Of a stretch of 18,878 nucleotides of DNA, positions 1 to 6,707 are shown one piece after another. Each line of letters opens with the position of its first letter. Position 1 is the stretch's first letter. The stretch lies in the NCBI GenBank assembly GCA_964436315.1, contig CAYTCZ010000079.1:1-18878 (forward strand). Direction: 5' to 3'. A program made the position numbers and the translations under genes. Source of the stretch: CAYTCZ01 sp964436315. Lineage in GTDB: Bacteria > Actinomycetota > Thermoleophilia > Gaiellales > Gaiellaceae. The notes below the pieces were generated by a model. That model searched no databases, was not told the origin of the DNA, and saw nothing but the letters and a program-made list of their open reading frames with translations.

Positions 1-846
1 GGCGTCGACATTCGCCGGATCCTGAGGGAGAACGAGCAGTGAGCGTTCCGGGTGATCGGTCCCGGAAGTCGGCTCGGCCGGCGTGACGTCTCGTTCGAGG
101 CCCGGATCCTGCTGGAGGATCGCGCGCTCGAGCTCCTGGAGCGCTGGGCCCGGGTCGATGCCGAGTTCCTCGACCAGGGCGGTTCGGCCCTCCTGGTACG
201 CATCGAGCGCTTCCGCCTGGCGTCCGGCTCGGTAGAGGGCGAGCATCAGCTGTGCGCGAAGTCCCTCGCGAAGGGGGTTCTCGGCGACGAGCCTTTCGAG
301 TTCGCCTACGAGTTCGCGGTGGCGGCCGAGGACGAGGTCGGCCTCGATCCGAAGCTCGAGCGCAACCAGACGAAGCTCGTCCAGCCGTGCGACGGCGGCC
401 TGGGCCCACTCCTCGTAGACGAAGTCCGCCAGCGCCGGACCGCGCCACAGGGCGAGTGCCTGACTGAGCGTGGCCGACGCCGGTTCGGCGGCACCATCCT
501 CGAGCGCGCGTCGACCCTCTCCGAGGAGGCGCTCGAACTTCAGCAGATCCAGATGCTCGGTCTCGACGTGAATCACGTAGCCCGGCGCCCGGGTGACGAT
601 GGGGTTCGCGGCGCCCGATCCGCCGAGTGCCTTCCTGATCTTCGAGACCAACACCTGGAGTGAACTCTGGCCGCCCCCCTCGGGCGGATCTCCAGCCCAG
701 AGCTCATCGATCAGTCGGTCATTTGAGACCACCAGGTTCGCGTTCAGGAGCAGGATGGCGAGCAACGCCTTCTGTTTGTCGCCGCGAACCTTGACTGTCT
801 TGCGCTGTTCGTGAACCTCGAGCGGTCCGAGGATTCCGAACTCCAT
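1..846 (-). CDS. SARP/BTAD-family transcriptional regulator (C-terminus cut by window edge)
   Basis: This reading frame opens with ATG at 846 and stays open to base 1, giving 282 residues with the C-terminus outside the window. Residues about 15-95 form an OmpR/PhoB-type winged helix (motifs VRGDKQKALLAILLLNAN and SLQVLVSKIRKALG, ending in APGYVI). Residues about 100-245 form the bacterial transcriptional activation domain, with LALWRGPALADF, LRIEADLVLGRH and YRAGRQAEALDAY, closing with the ELGIDPGPALQELE motif. This is the SARP/AfsR/EmbR architecture, which activates promoters by binding direct repeats that overlap the -35 region. The tail after residue 255 (RSLLVLPQDPANVDA) begins a further domain I cannot identify. 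A GGGAGG ribosome site lies about 6 nt upstream of the ATG. The gene is divergent from the small secreted protein at 991, whose promoter carries SARP-like repeats, so that gene is a likely target. Confidence 0.93.
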   Translation of the reverse strand, partial: MEFGILGPLEVHEQRKTVKVRGDKQKALLAILLLNANLVVSNDRLIDELWAGDPPEGGGQSSLQVLVSKIRKALGGSGAANPIVTRAPGYVIHVETEHLDLLKFERLLGEGRRALEDGAAEPASATLSQALALWRGPALADFVYEEWAQAAVARLDELRLVALELRIEADLVLGRHRELVGELERLVAENPLREGLRAQLMLALYRAGRQAEALDAYQEGRTALVEELGIDPGPALQELERAILQQDPGLERDVTPAEPTSGTDHPERSLLVLPQDPANVDA

Positions 847-898
847 TCGGCCTCCCGGGCGGGACGGTAGCACGGCCCTTTCCCGATCGGCGCGAAGC

Positions 899-953
899 GC
901 TTAGCGGACGGTAAGGGACGGGTAAGGGCCTCGGTTCATCCTGCTCCTACGTT
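899..953 (+). promoter_or_regulatory. Candidate SARP operator and promoter with 11-bp-spaced direct repeats
   Basis: GGTAAGGG occurs at 910-917 and again at 921-928, so the repeat period is exactly 11 bp, one helical turn. A weaker copy one period upstream (GCTTAGCG, 899-906) matches 5 of 8 bases. Such repeats are the known recognition pattern of SARP regulators. A TACGTT hexamer at 948-953 could be the -10 element, which puts the second repeat over the -35 position. CATCCT at 937-942, 8 bp after the last repeat, is a second -10 candidate. The array points toward the + strand gene at 991. That the adjacent SARP binds here is inference. Confidence 0.6.
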
Positions 954-990
954 GATGCAGGACACGAAGGAACTCGACAGGAGGAAGATC

Positions 991-1350
991 ATGCAGGTAA
1001 GTCGCAGCACTCGAAAGCTCGTGTTGATCGCGGTTCTCGCCCTCGCGCTTGGAGCCATGCTCGTTCCGACAGCTCAGGCCGAGCCGTTCCAGCAGATGAT
1101 GGACTGCTACGCGGCACACCAGCTCGGCTCCATGGCCGGGACTGCTTGCACGAACGACTGGACGCTCGCTGATGTCCCGGTGAATGCCCCTGTGACCAGC
1201 GAGACACCTTCCACACCCGCCTCCGACGGCTTCGACTTCGCCGATGCAGGTGTGGGTGCCGCGGTCGCAGTCGGCGGAATCATCATCCTCGGGCTTCTCG
1301 CCGCCGGCGCTCTGGCGATTCGACGCCATCAGCGCCCGGTCAGCGCATAG
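991..1350 (+). CDS. Small secreted, C-terminally membrane-anchored protein of unknown function
   Basis: I do not recognise a family for this 119-residue protein. The ATG at 991 is chosen over an upstream in-frame start at 952 because a strong CAGGAGG ribosome site (979-985) sits 5 nt before it and the residues that follow form a signal peptide. That signal is a basic N-terminus, a hydrophobic core at about 10-26, and an AQA cleavage site near residue 30. The mature part has two cysteines (39 and 53), which could form a disulfide, then a Thr/Pro/Ser-rich stretch (62-78). A hydrophobic segment (about 87-110) is followed by RRHQR, giving a type I anchor with a short basic cytoplasmic tail. SARP-type repeats in its promoter and the divergent SARP gene suggest direct control by that regulator. 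Confidence 0.8.
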   Translation: MQVSRSTRKLVLIAVLALALGAMLVPTAQAEPFQQMMDCYAAHQLGSMAGTACTNDWTLADVPVNAPVTSETPSTPASDGFDFADAGVGAAVAVGGIIILGLLAAGALAIRRHQRPVSA

Positions 1351-1382
1351 CCCGAAGGCTAACCTTCGGCCTCTCGCAGGCA

Positions 1383-1452
1383 GACGGCCGCCCGCCTGGG
1401 CGGCCGTCGCTCCGGAACGGCCGCCGCACAGCGGTGTGGCCGTCGCTTTTTT
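1383..1452 (+). terminator. Tandem hairpin terminator between convergent genes
   Basis: A perfect 11-bp stem (GACGGCCGCCC at 1383-1393 with its complement at 1398-1408, 4-nt loop) is followed by a second hairpin. The second has arms ACGGCC (1417-1422) and GGCCGT (1438-1443), with further internal pairing, and a run of six T at 1447-1452. The second hairpin plus T-run is a classic intrinsic terminator for the + strand gene ending at 1350. GGCCGTCGC appears in both hairpins, so alternative pairing between them is possible. Confidence 0.8.
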
Positions 1453-1470
1453 GGCGCAGCGTCGCTCGGA

Positions 1471-2499
1471 CTAACCGGCTTCCTCGACCGTGCCAGGTTC
1501 GGTCTCAGGCTCGTCGTCGCTCCCGCGCGTGAAGAGCCTGGGTAATGCCGGCTTTAGGAAGAAGAGACCGAGGATGGTCACAGGCACCACGGTTAACGCG
1601 TGCATCGTCAACACGTAGGCGGTGGCCTTGTCCTGTGGAACGTCGATCGCCTTTGCTCCGAGGAGCGTGAGATAGTCGAAGGTGCCAAGCCCTCCCGCGG
1701 TCGTCGGGACAGCGAGGGAAAGGTTTCCGATTCCCTCGAGGAGGAAGTATCCGCCGATTCCGAGGTCGAGGTTGTAGGCATCGCCGACGACCCGGTACAT
1801 CGCGACGTCGGCGAGCCACATGGCGATCGAGGTGCCGACAACCAGGAACAGGCGTCTTTTGCCGGTGAAGGATCCAAGGCCCTCGACAAAATTCGCGGCT
1901 GCGCGTGTTACGCGAGTGTGCCAGCGCTGCGGGAGTCGCTTTGTCGTCCGCCAGACGAAGCGCTCGGCGCCGTCGGGATTCCGAGCGGCCAGTCCAACGA
2001 GAGCGATCCCAAGCGCTGTGCCGACCGACAGCGCAATGCCGGTGAACAGCATCGGCCCGCCTTGCCCGATCAGGACGGCGCCGAGGACAACCCAGGCCGC
2101 GAGTACGACTCCGTCGAGGAGTCGCTCGGCAAACAGCGTGCCCACGGTGACAAAGGCCGGGACGTGGCGCTGCTCGCGCATCGACTCGATCCTGAGCAGG
2201 TCTCCGCCGCGCGCCGGCACGATGTTGTTGGCGCCACGTCCGACGCAAACTCCAGCCCATGCCTGCCAGAAACCGACCTTGTATCCGCCGCCCCCCAGCA
2301 GAAAGCGCCAGCGCAGCGTCATGAAGAAGATGTTCACAAGGACGAGTGCGAGCGCACCCAGCATCGTCCAGCCCGGCAGATCGAGCATCAGATCCCAAGC
2401 CTGACCGAGATCGACCTCCCGAATGAACAGCCAGAGGAAGAAGACGGTTGCGGCTGTACCGATCGCCAATCGGACCAGGTTTCGCCGCCACCGCTTCAT
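1471..2499 (-). CDS. Lysylphosphatidylglycerol-synthase-type transmembrane (YbhN/UPF0104) flippase-like protein
   Basis: This is a 342-residue polytopic membrane protein of the LPG synthase TM / UPF0104 family. It has hydrophobic segments at about 10-26, 45-63, 80-97, 117-145, 150-172, 215-236, 250-268 and 295-318. Two family hallmarks are present: VPARGGDLLRIE (94-105) and PTTAGGLGTFDYL (265-277). Members resemble the flippase part of MprF and are often placed near lipid or glycan metabolism genes, but their substrates are mostly unknown. The C-terminus is an acidic tail rich in Glu and Asp (about 328-342). The gene is divergent from a PAP2-type phosphatase with 49 bp between the starts, so a shared role in lipid-carrier or phospholipid handling is plausible. 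That link is inference from context. Confidence 0.88.
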   Translation of the reverse strand: MKRWRRNLVRLAIGTAATVFFLWLFIREVDLGQAWDLMLDLPGWTMLGALALVLVNIFFMTLRWRFLLGGGGYKVGFWQAWAGVCVGRGANNIVPARGGDLLRIESMREQRHVPAFVTVGTLFAERLLDGVVLAAWVVLGAVLIGQGGPMLFTGIALSVGTALGIALVGLAARNPDGAERFVWRTTKRLPQRWHTRVTRAAANFVEGLGSFTGKRRLFLVVGTSIAMWLADVAMYRVVGDAYNLDLGIGGYFLLEGIGNLSLAVPTTAGGLGTFDYLTLLGAKAIDVPQDKATAYVLTMHALTVVPVTILGLFFLKPALPRLFTRGSDDEPETEPGTVEEAG

Positions 2500-2548
2500 G
2501 CGATGGTAAGTATCACTTCTTTATGCGTTTGGTGAAACTGGTGCTGCA

Positions 2549-3250
2549 GTGAAACTTCCGCGGAAGCGCCGAAATCGGTTTGACGGACGGCGGGAAATCG
2601 CCATCGGGCTAGGTAGCTATGCCGTCTACCTTGCCGTGCGTGCTATCGCGCTTCACCGTAACGGAAGGGCCCGGGCTGAGGAGAACGCCCGGACAATCGT
2701 CGCCGTCGAGGAGAGCCTCGGGATTCACGTCGAGCCACAGCTTCAGCGGCTCGTACTGCCCTATAGGCGGCTCCTTCACGTCCTCAATGTCGGCTACGTG
2801 ACACTGAACGTCGTCTTGACGGTTGGATGCCTGATGGCGTTGTTCTTCCGGCGTCACCCGGAGTTCCATCGCATCCGCAGAGGCGCTGTCCTTACTACGC
2901 TCGGAGCGCAACCCTTCTTCCTTTTCTTCCCCACGGCGCCGCCCCGAACACTCGACCATCTCGTGGACACGATGCAGGAAGTCACGCGAGTAGACCTCGA
3001 CACGGGCCCTGTATCGAAGCTCTATCACCCGCTTGCAGCGTTCCCGAGCATCCACGTCGCGTGGGCGATTGTGACTGCGGAGGGCCTCCGGCAATCTCCC
3101 AACTCACTCGTGAGAGCCGCGGCGCCTGCGTATCCGCCGGCGGTCGCCCTCGTTGTCTTCGTGACTGCGAACCACTACGTGCTCGACGCGATCGCGGGCG
3201 GAGCGCTCGGCGCCCTGGGTATGCGTTTCGCTCGACGCCTCAGCGGGTAG
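2549..3250 (+). CDS. PAP2-superfamily membrane phosphatase (inositolphosphotransferase/Aur1-like, PAP2_3 type)
   Basis: This 233-residue membrane protein carries the PAP2 signature of lipid phosphatases and phosphotransferases. The motifs are APPR (130-133) as a reduced first motif, FPSIH (165-169) with the catalytic histidine, and NHYVLD (208-213) with the second histidine and its aspartate partner. The sequence YHPLAAFPSIHVAWA and the overall length resemble the PAP2_3 / Aur1-Ipt1-like branch. The expected reaction is hydrolysis or transfer of a phosphate or phosphoinositol group from a lipid at the outer membrane face. The start is the GTG at 2549. I see no strong ribosome site and no ATG in frame just upstream, so the start is moderately certain. 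The gene is divergent from the flippase-like gene at 2499. Confidence 0.85.
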   Translation: MKLPRKRRNRFDGRREIAIGLGSYAVYLAVRAIALHRNGRARAEENARTIVAVEESLGIHVEPQLQRLVLPYRRLLHVLNVGYVTLNVVLTVGCLMALFFRRHPEFHRIRRGAVLTTLGAQPFFLFFPTAPPRTLDHLVDTMQEVTRVDLDTGPVSKLYHPLAAFPSIHVAWAIVTAEGLRQSPNSLVRAAAPAYPPAVALVVFVTANHYVLDAIAGGALGALGMRFARRLSG

Positions 3251-3340
3251 CCGGGGCCGGCTGAAATCCAGGAGGCGTCTTCCTCCGTACTGAGGACCGA
3301 CTCGCCTGTGGAGTCAGGCCAATCGAAGGAGGAGAGGCGT

Positions 3341-3817
3341 ATGAGATATCGCCGTCTAGTTGCTATTGCCCTGGCGGGTGTCCTCGGCGTGGCGATCTGG
3401 GGCACGGTCGTCGCGTTTGGACAGGGAGGTTCGAGCCAGACCCCGCGCTTCGCGGTCCTGAACGGCGGCCATGAGGTTGGCGCGAACGGCGAGGCCGCCG
3501 CGGGCGACCTCAACGGTTACGGAGGTGCAACTGTCGTGGTCCGAGGTCGCCGAGTCTGTTGGGGCGTTTCTTGGGCCAATCTGAGTCGGGTCGTTGCCGC
3601 GCATATCCATCGCGGTTCGGCCGGCGAGAACGGTCCGGTTCTCGTCGACTTCAACATTCGCTCAGCGGGTTTGTCTGGTGGTACCGGTTCCACGAGCGGA
3701 TGCGCGACGGTTTCACGGTCATTGGCCAACAACATCAAGAACAACTCGGGGAACTTCTACGTGAACGTGCACACGAGCCAGTTTCCGCCAGGAGCCATCC
3801 GCGGTCAGCTCCAGTAG
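3341..3817 (+). CDS. Secreted CHRD-domain protein
   Basis: This protein has 158 residues. The ATG at 3341 is preceded by GGAGGAGAGG (3328-3337), a good ribosome site, and begins a signal peptide (MRYRR, then a hydrophobic core to about residue 26). An upstream in-frame start at 3308 has no such support. The mature protein is one CHRD domain, recognisable from AHIHRGSAGENGPVLVDF and a C-terminal YVNVHTSQFPPGAIRGQL. CHRD is a beta-rich extracellular domain named for chordin, and its bacterial role is not well defined. Two cysteines, in RRVCWGV and TSGCATV, may pair. It is followed by a strong hairpin and then by another exported protein on the same strand, so both may act at the cell surface. 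Confidence 0.9.
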   Translation: MRYRRLVAIALAGVLGVAIWGTVVAFGQGGSSQTPRFAVLNGGHEVGANGEAAAGDLNGYGGATVVVRGRRVCWGVSWANLSRVVAAHIHRGSAGENGPVLVDFNIRSAGLSGGTGSTSGCATVSRSLANNIKNNSGNFYVNVHTSQFPPGAIRGQLQ

Positions 3818-3826
3818 TTCGATTTC

Positions 3827-3860
3827 GGTCACGGCGGAGGTTTCAGCCTCCGCCGTGACC
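3827..3860 (+). terminator. Perfect 14-bp hairpin after the CHRD gene
   Basis: GGTCACGGCGGAGG (3827-3840) and its exact reverse complement (3847-3860) flank a 6-nt loop. It begins 9 nt after the CHRD stop codon. No T-run follows, so it may be a mRNA 3'-end stabiliser or a partial attenuator ahead of the next gene, whose start lies 11 bp downstream. Confidence 0.6.
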
Positions 3861-3871
3861 GCCCGTTGACG

Positions 3872-4627
3872 ATGCTCACTGGATCACGCGTGCTACTGGT
3901 TCCCGTACTGATCGCGGCGATCGGCGCCGGCGCATGGGCTGCCGTTGCCTCGCGGGACGAGGCCAATGCGAGCACTGCCGGTGCGGCAGCAACGACCAAC
4001 GGAAGGCCGATTCAGGTCACCTTCGATGAGCGTCGGGATAAGCGCCTGAAGGTCGCGGTCCGGTCGGTGACTGCGGGTCGCATCACATTCATCGTCGAGA
4101 ACAGAGGGCGGCGAGCCCATCGACTCGTCGTGCTCAAGACGAATCGCAAACCGCGGGCACTTCCTCTGAAAGGACACCGCGTGCGACCGATCGGTCGCCG
4201 GGGCCGCGTGTTCGTCGGCCCTGGCAAGACGCGAACGCTCACAGTAACCCTCGGCACGGGACGCTATATCCTCGTCGGAAATCTGCTTGGCCACTACCTC
4301 GCGGGGGAGCGGGCGAAGCTCCTCGTCGTGGAGCCGAAACCGGTGGCGACTCCGACGCCGGCACCGAGCCCGCCACCGGCCCCGCCACCGCCTTCGAGCG
4401 CGGCTCGGAGCCTCTTCGTCCAGAACTGTGGCGTCTGCCATCGGCTTGCGGATGCCGGCACCATCGGCGGCGTTGGCCCGAACCTCGACTCACTGAGGCC
4501 GAGCAAAGCAACCGTGGTGCGCCAGGTCACCAACGGTGGTGGCGGCATGCCAGCGTTCCGGGGAATTCTCACCCCGGCCCAGATCGACGCGATCGCGACG
4601 TACGTCTCACAGGTCGCGGGGCGGTAG
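3872..4627 (+). CDS. Membrane-anchored cupredoxin-like / cytochrome c fusion protein
   Basis: This protein has 251 residues from the ATG at 3872; a TTG two codons upstream is an alternative, and neither has a clear ribosome site. A hydrophobic N-terminal segment (about 6-27) serves as signal or anchor. Residues about 45-155 have a cupredoxin-like beta pattern. Aligned to small copper proteins, the two histidines are present (H83 in RRAH, H141 in LGHYLAGE), but the Cys position is Gly136 and the Met position is Glu146, so a type 1 copper site is unlikely. A Pro/Ala linker (about 158-176) leads to a class I cytochrome c domain with CGVCH (186-190) binding heme and Met226 in GGGGMPAFRG as the probable sixth ligand. 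The role is likely extracytoplasmic electron transfer. It lies downstream of the CHRD gene and converges on the FIST gene. Confidence 0.85.
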   Translation: MLTGSRVLLVPVLIAAIGAGAWAAVASRDEANASTAGAAATTNGRPIQVTFDERRDKRLKVAVRSVTAGRITFIVENRGRRAHRLVVLKTNRKPRALPLKGHRVRPIGRRGRVFVGPGKTRTLTVTLGTGRYILVGNLLGHYLAGERAKLLVVEPKPVATPTPAPSPPPAPPPPSSAARSLFVQNCGVCHRLADAGTIGGVGPNLDSLRPSKATVVRQVTNGGGGMPAFRGILTPAQIDAIATYVSQVAGR

Positions 4628-4655
4628 CTCTGCAGGCGTTCTCCGGCCTGAGCCG

Positions 4656-5807
4656 TTACTCGGGGAACACGGCCATGGTCGCCGTGAAACCGTGGAGGAA
4701 TGACCGTCCTCCGACGGGCCCGATCTCACCACCGCAGAAGAACCCGGCGACCGACGGCTTTCCGAGGAGTTCGCTGAGGAGCGTGGCGTCGTGATCGGGA
4801 TCGAGGAACATGTTGGAGCCGCGCCCGTTGCACGTGAAGAGGAGCGCCCCAGCCGTCGGCGTACCGGCAAGCGCAGAACTGAACGTCTCCTGCAGATCAT
4901 CGGTCGCGGACTCAGCGTCGCGAACGTGAAAGCGGAGCGTTTGGCCAACGCGGGCGGCCTCGCCAATCTGGATCGCACCGCTCTCTTCGTCCGCGGCGAG
5001 GAGCCCGCGGATGAGGAAATCTCCGCGCGCATACTCGGGCTTGTTCTCGTCGATCACTAGACCGGCGAGCAGGCCCTCTGCAACGAGTTCCTGAGTCTCG
5101 ACCGGGAGCGCGGCGATCTCGGTTCGCAAGCGGTCGAGCGCCGGTTCGCCTGCCAGCTCGTACACGACGTTGCCGTCAGCCTGAGTGATGACCGAGTCGT
5201 TGCCGATCGGTGCGCAACCCTGGGAGACGACGGCCAGAACTGGGATTCCGCCGATGAAGACTCCCGCGGCCCCCTGCTCGTGGATCGCGTTCTCGACGAT
5301 CAGGGCCTGCGAGCCTCCGCTCGTACCGGCGACGGCGATGCCCCCGACCACGGGAATCCCGCCGTGCTCCTCGTTGAAGCTCTCGACGAAGCCCGCGGCT
5401 GGGAAGCTGAATGGATCGGCGAGCAGCACCACGATCGCGGGATCGGCGACGTCGGGCACGCCCGCGACGACGAATCCCTCGTCGCTCTCGAGCGCTTCCG
5501 CGTGGAACACCGTGATCTCGGCGTTGGGAAGTGATCCAGCCCACACCGCCAGACCGGGGCCTTCTTCGAGTTCGTTGCTTCTCGCCAGCACTCCCTGTGC
5601 CGCGCAGCCCACGAGGTGCCGCGGGTCGAGGCGGTCGTGCAGAGCGCTCACGATTTTCTCTGCCTCGTCGACGTGATGTGGGGACATGAAGACGAAGGCG
5701 AGATCGACTGGTGCGTCGTCTAGGTCGGCAAGAGCCGCGTGTGTGGCCTCGGAAACGGCCTCGAGTGGAGCCTCGTAACGCGAAACGCCGGCGCCGATAC
5801 GGGTCAC
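4656..5807 (-). CDS. FIST N/C-domain sensory protein
   Basis: This protein has 383 residues from GTG at 5807. The frame extends upstream to 5981, but that would overlap the SDR gene by 178 bp. The GTG overlaps the SDR stop codon in GTGA and has GGGAG about 9 nt upstream, so it is the better start. The N-terminal half (about 1-210) matches the FIST_N domain, including LVGCAAQGVLA and GGIAVAGTSGG. The C-terminal half is FIST_C with the hallmark FTCNGRGSNMF (324-334) and GFFCGGEIGPVGGRSFLHGF (355-374). FIST domains are proposed to sense small ligands such as amino acids and often sit in signalling proteins. This copy has no kinase, cyclase or other output domain. It is translationally coupled to the upstream SDR gene. 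Confidence 0.92.
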   Translation of the reverse strand: MTRIGAGVSRYEAPLEAVSEATHAALADLDDAPVDLAFVFMSPHHVDEAEKIVSALHDRLDPRHLVGCAAQGVLARSNELEEGPGLAVWAGSLPNAEITVFHAEALESDEGFVVAGVPDVADPAIVVLLADPFSFPAAGFVESFNEEHGGIPVVGGIAVAGTSGGSQALIVENAIHEQGAAGVFIGGIPVLAVVSQGCAPIGNDSVITQADGNVVYELAGEPALDRLRTEIAALPVETQELVAEGLLAGLVIDENKPEYARGDFLIRGLLAADEESGAIQIGEAARVGQTLRFHVRDAESATDDLQETFSSALAGTPTAGALLFTCNGRGSNMFLDPDHDATLLSELLGKPSVAGFFCGGEIGPVGGRSFLHGFTATMAVFPE

Positions 5808-6565
5808 CGCGAGCGCTCCCAACGAGCAGCGAGTCGCGACCAGGTGCCCGGGGCAATCGAGAAGATCACACCGGGTGCTCGGTACGCCGCGGGGACATAG
5901 ACTTCGGCGCGGTCCTCTTCGATCGCTCTCACGATCGCCGCGGCGACTTGCTCTGGCGGCATGACGAGTCTTCGCTTCCAACCATCGTTCAGCATCTTCG
6001 TCTGCGGGAATCCCTCTGTCGCGGTGAACGCCGGATTGACTGAGTGCACGCGGATCCTACGACTCGCCAACTTGGCGCCGACGTTACGAGAGAACGCTAG
6101 CTGCGCGTGTTTCGACGCGGAATAGGGACCGGATGGCCCGAGCGGCACCGTGGCAGCGATTGATGCGACGTTCACGACGTGAGACGGAGCGCCGGCTTCG
6201 AGGAGGGGGAGGAATGCCCGCAGGCACCAGACGCCACCGAGGTAGTTGGTCTTCGTGATCTGTTCGATGCGGTCGGCGTCGAGTTCGAGGAAGCCACCAC
6301 CCCCGGGGATGCCGGCGTTGTTGACGAGCGCCGTGAGTCTCGGATGGCGCTCGCCGATCGCCGCCGCTGCTCGCTCGACCTGATCCCGGTCGCTCACGTC
6401 ACAAGCCTCAGCCTCAGCGCCGAGTTCTGCGGCCACCTTCTCGAGTCGCTCTCGACTGCGGGCGAGCAGAACGCAGTGCCACCCTCGTCTCACGAGTTTT
6501 CGCGCCAGCGATGCACCGATTCCGCTCGACCCGCCCGTGATGACGGCGACTCGCCCATCCGACAT
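5804..6565 (-). CDS. Short-chain dehydrogenase/reductase (classical SDR)
   Basis: This 253-residue Rossmann-fold oxidoreductase is of typical classical SDR length. It shows the nucleotide-binding GGSSGIG (11-17), NNAG (82-85), the catalytic Ser135 and the Y148-x3-K152 pair in YSASKHAQ. The segment LARSRERLEKV after the second beta strand has an arginine at the position that usually favours NADP(H). The substrate cannot be read from the sequence. The stop codon overlaps the GTG of the downstream FIST gene, so the two are probably one transcript. The gene is divergent from the amidohydrolase at 6708, with 142 bp between them in which I see no convincing operator. Confidence 0.93.
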   Translation of the reverse strand: MSDGRVAVITGGSSGIGASLARKLVRRGWHCVLLARSRERLEKVAAELGAEAEACDVSDRDQVERAAAAIGERHPRLTALVNNAGIPGGGGFLELDADRIEQITKTNYLGGVWCLRAFLPLLEAGAPSHVVNVASIAATVPLGPSGPYSASKHAQLAFSRNVGAKLASRRIRVHSVNPAFTATEGFPQTKMLNDGWKRRLVMPPEQVAAAIVRAIEEDRAEVYVPAAYRAPGVIFSIAPGTWSRLAARWERSR

Positions 6566-6707
6566 ACGCGCAGGGTACTCAGGCGCCGTGAGCGCCGGGA
6601 GGTCTAGTTGTGTTGCTATCTGCCTTCGAATCGGCGAACGTCCGCGGCTATGTGAATCATGACGTCGTTCGAGGCTGCACGCCGTTCCCGGACGAACTCA
6701 CGACTCG

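Noticed and set aside
52..663. 203-codon + strand frame at the left end
   Set aside because: It is antisense to the SARP regulator, whose domains are clear on the minus strand.
1505..2535. Long open frames on both strands (1600-2535 + and 1505-2491 -) over the flippase-like gene
   Set aside because: They are alternate frames of a GC-rich gene with no recognisable domains; the 342-residue membrane protein explains the region.
5808..5981. N-terminal extension of the FIST protein
   Set aside because: The extension is Arg-rich, unlike FIST proteins, and lies inside the SDR gene. The GTG overlapping the SDR stop has a ribosome site.
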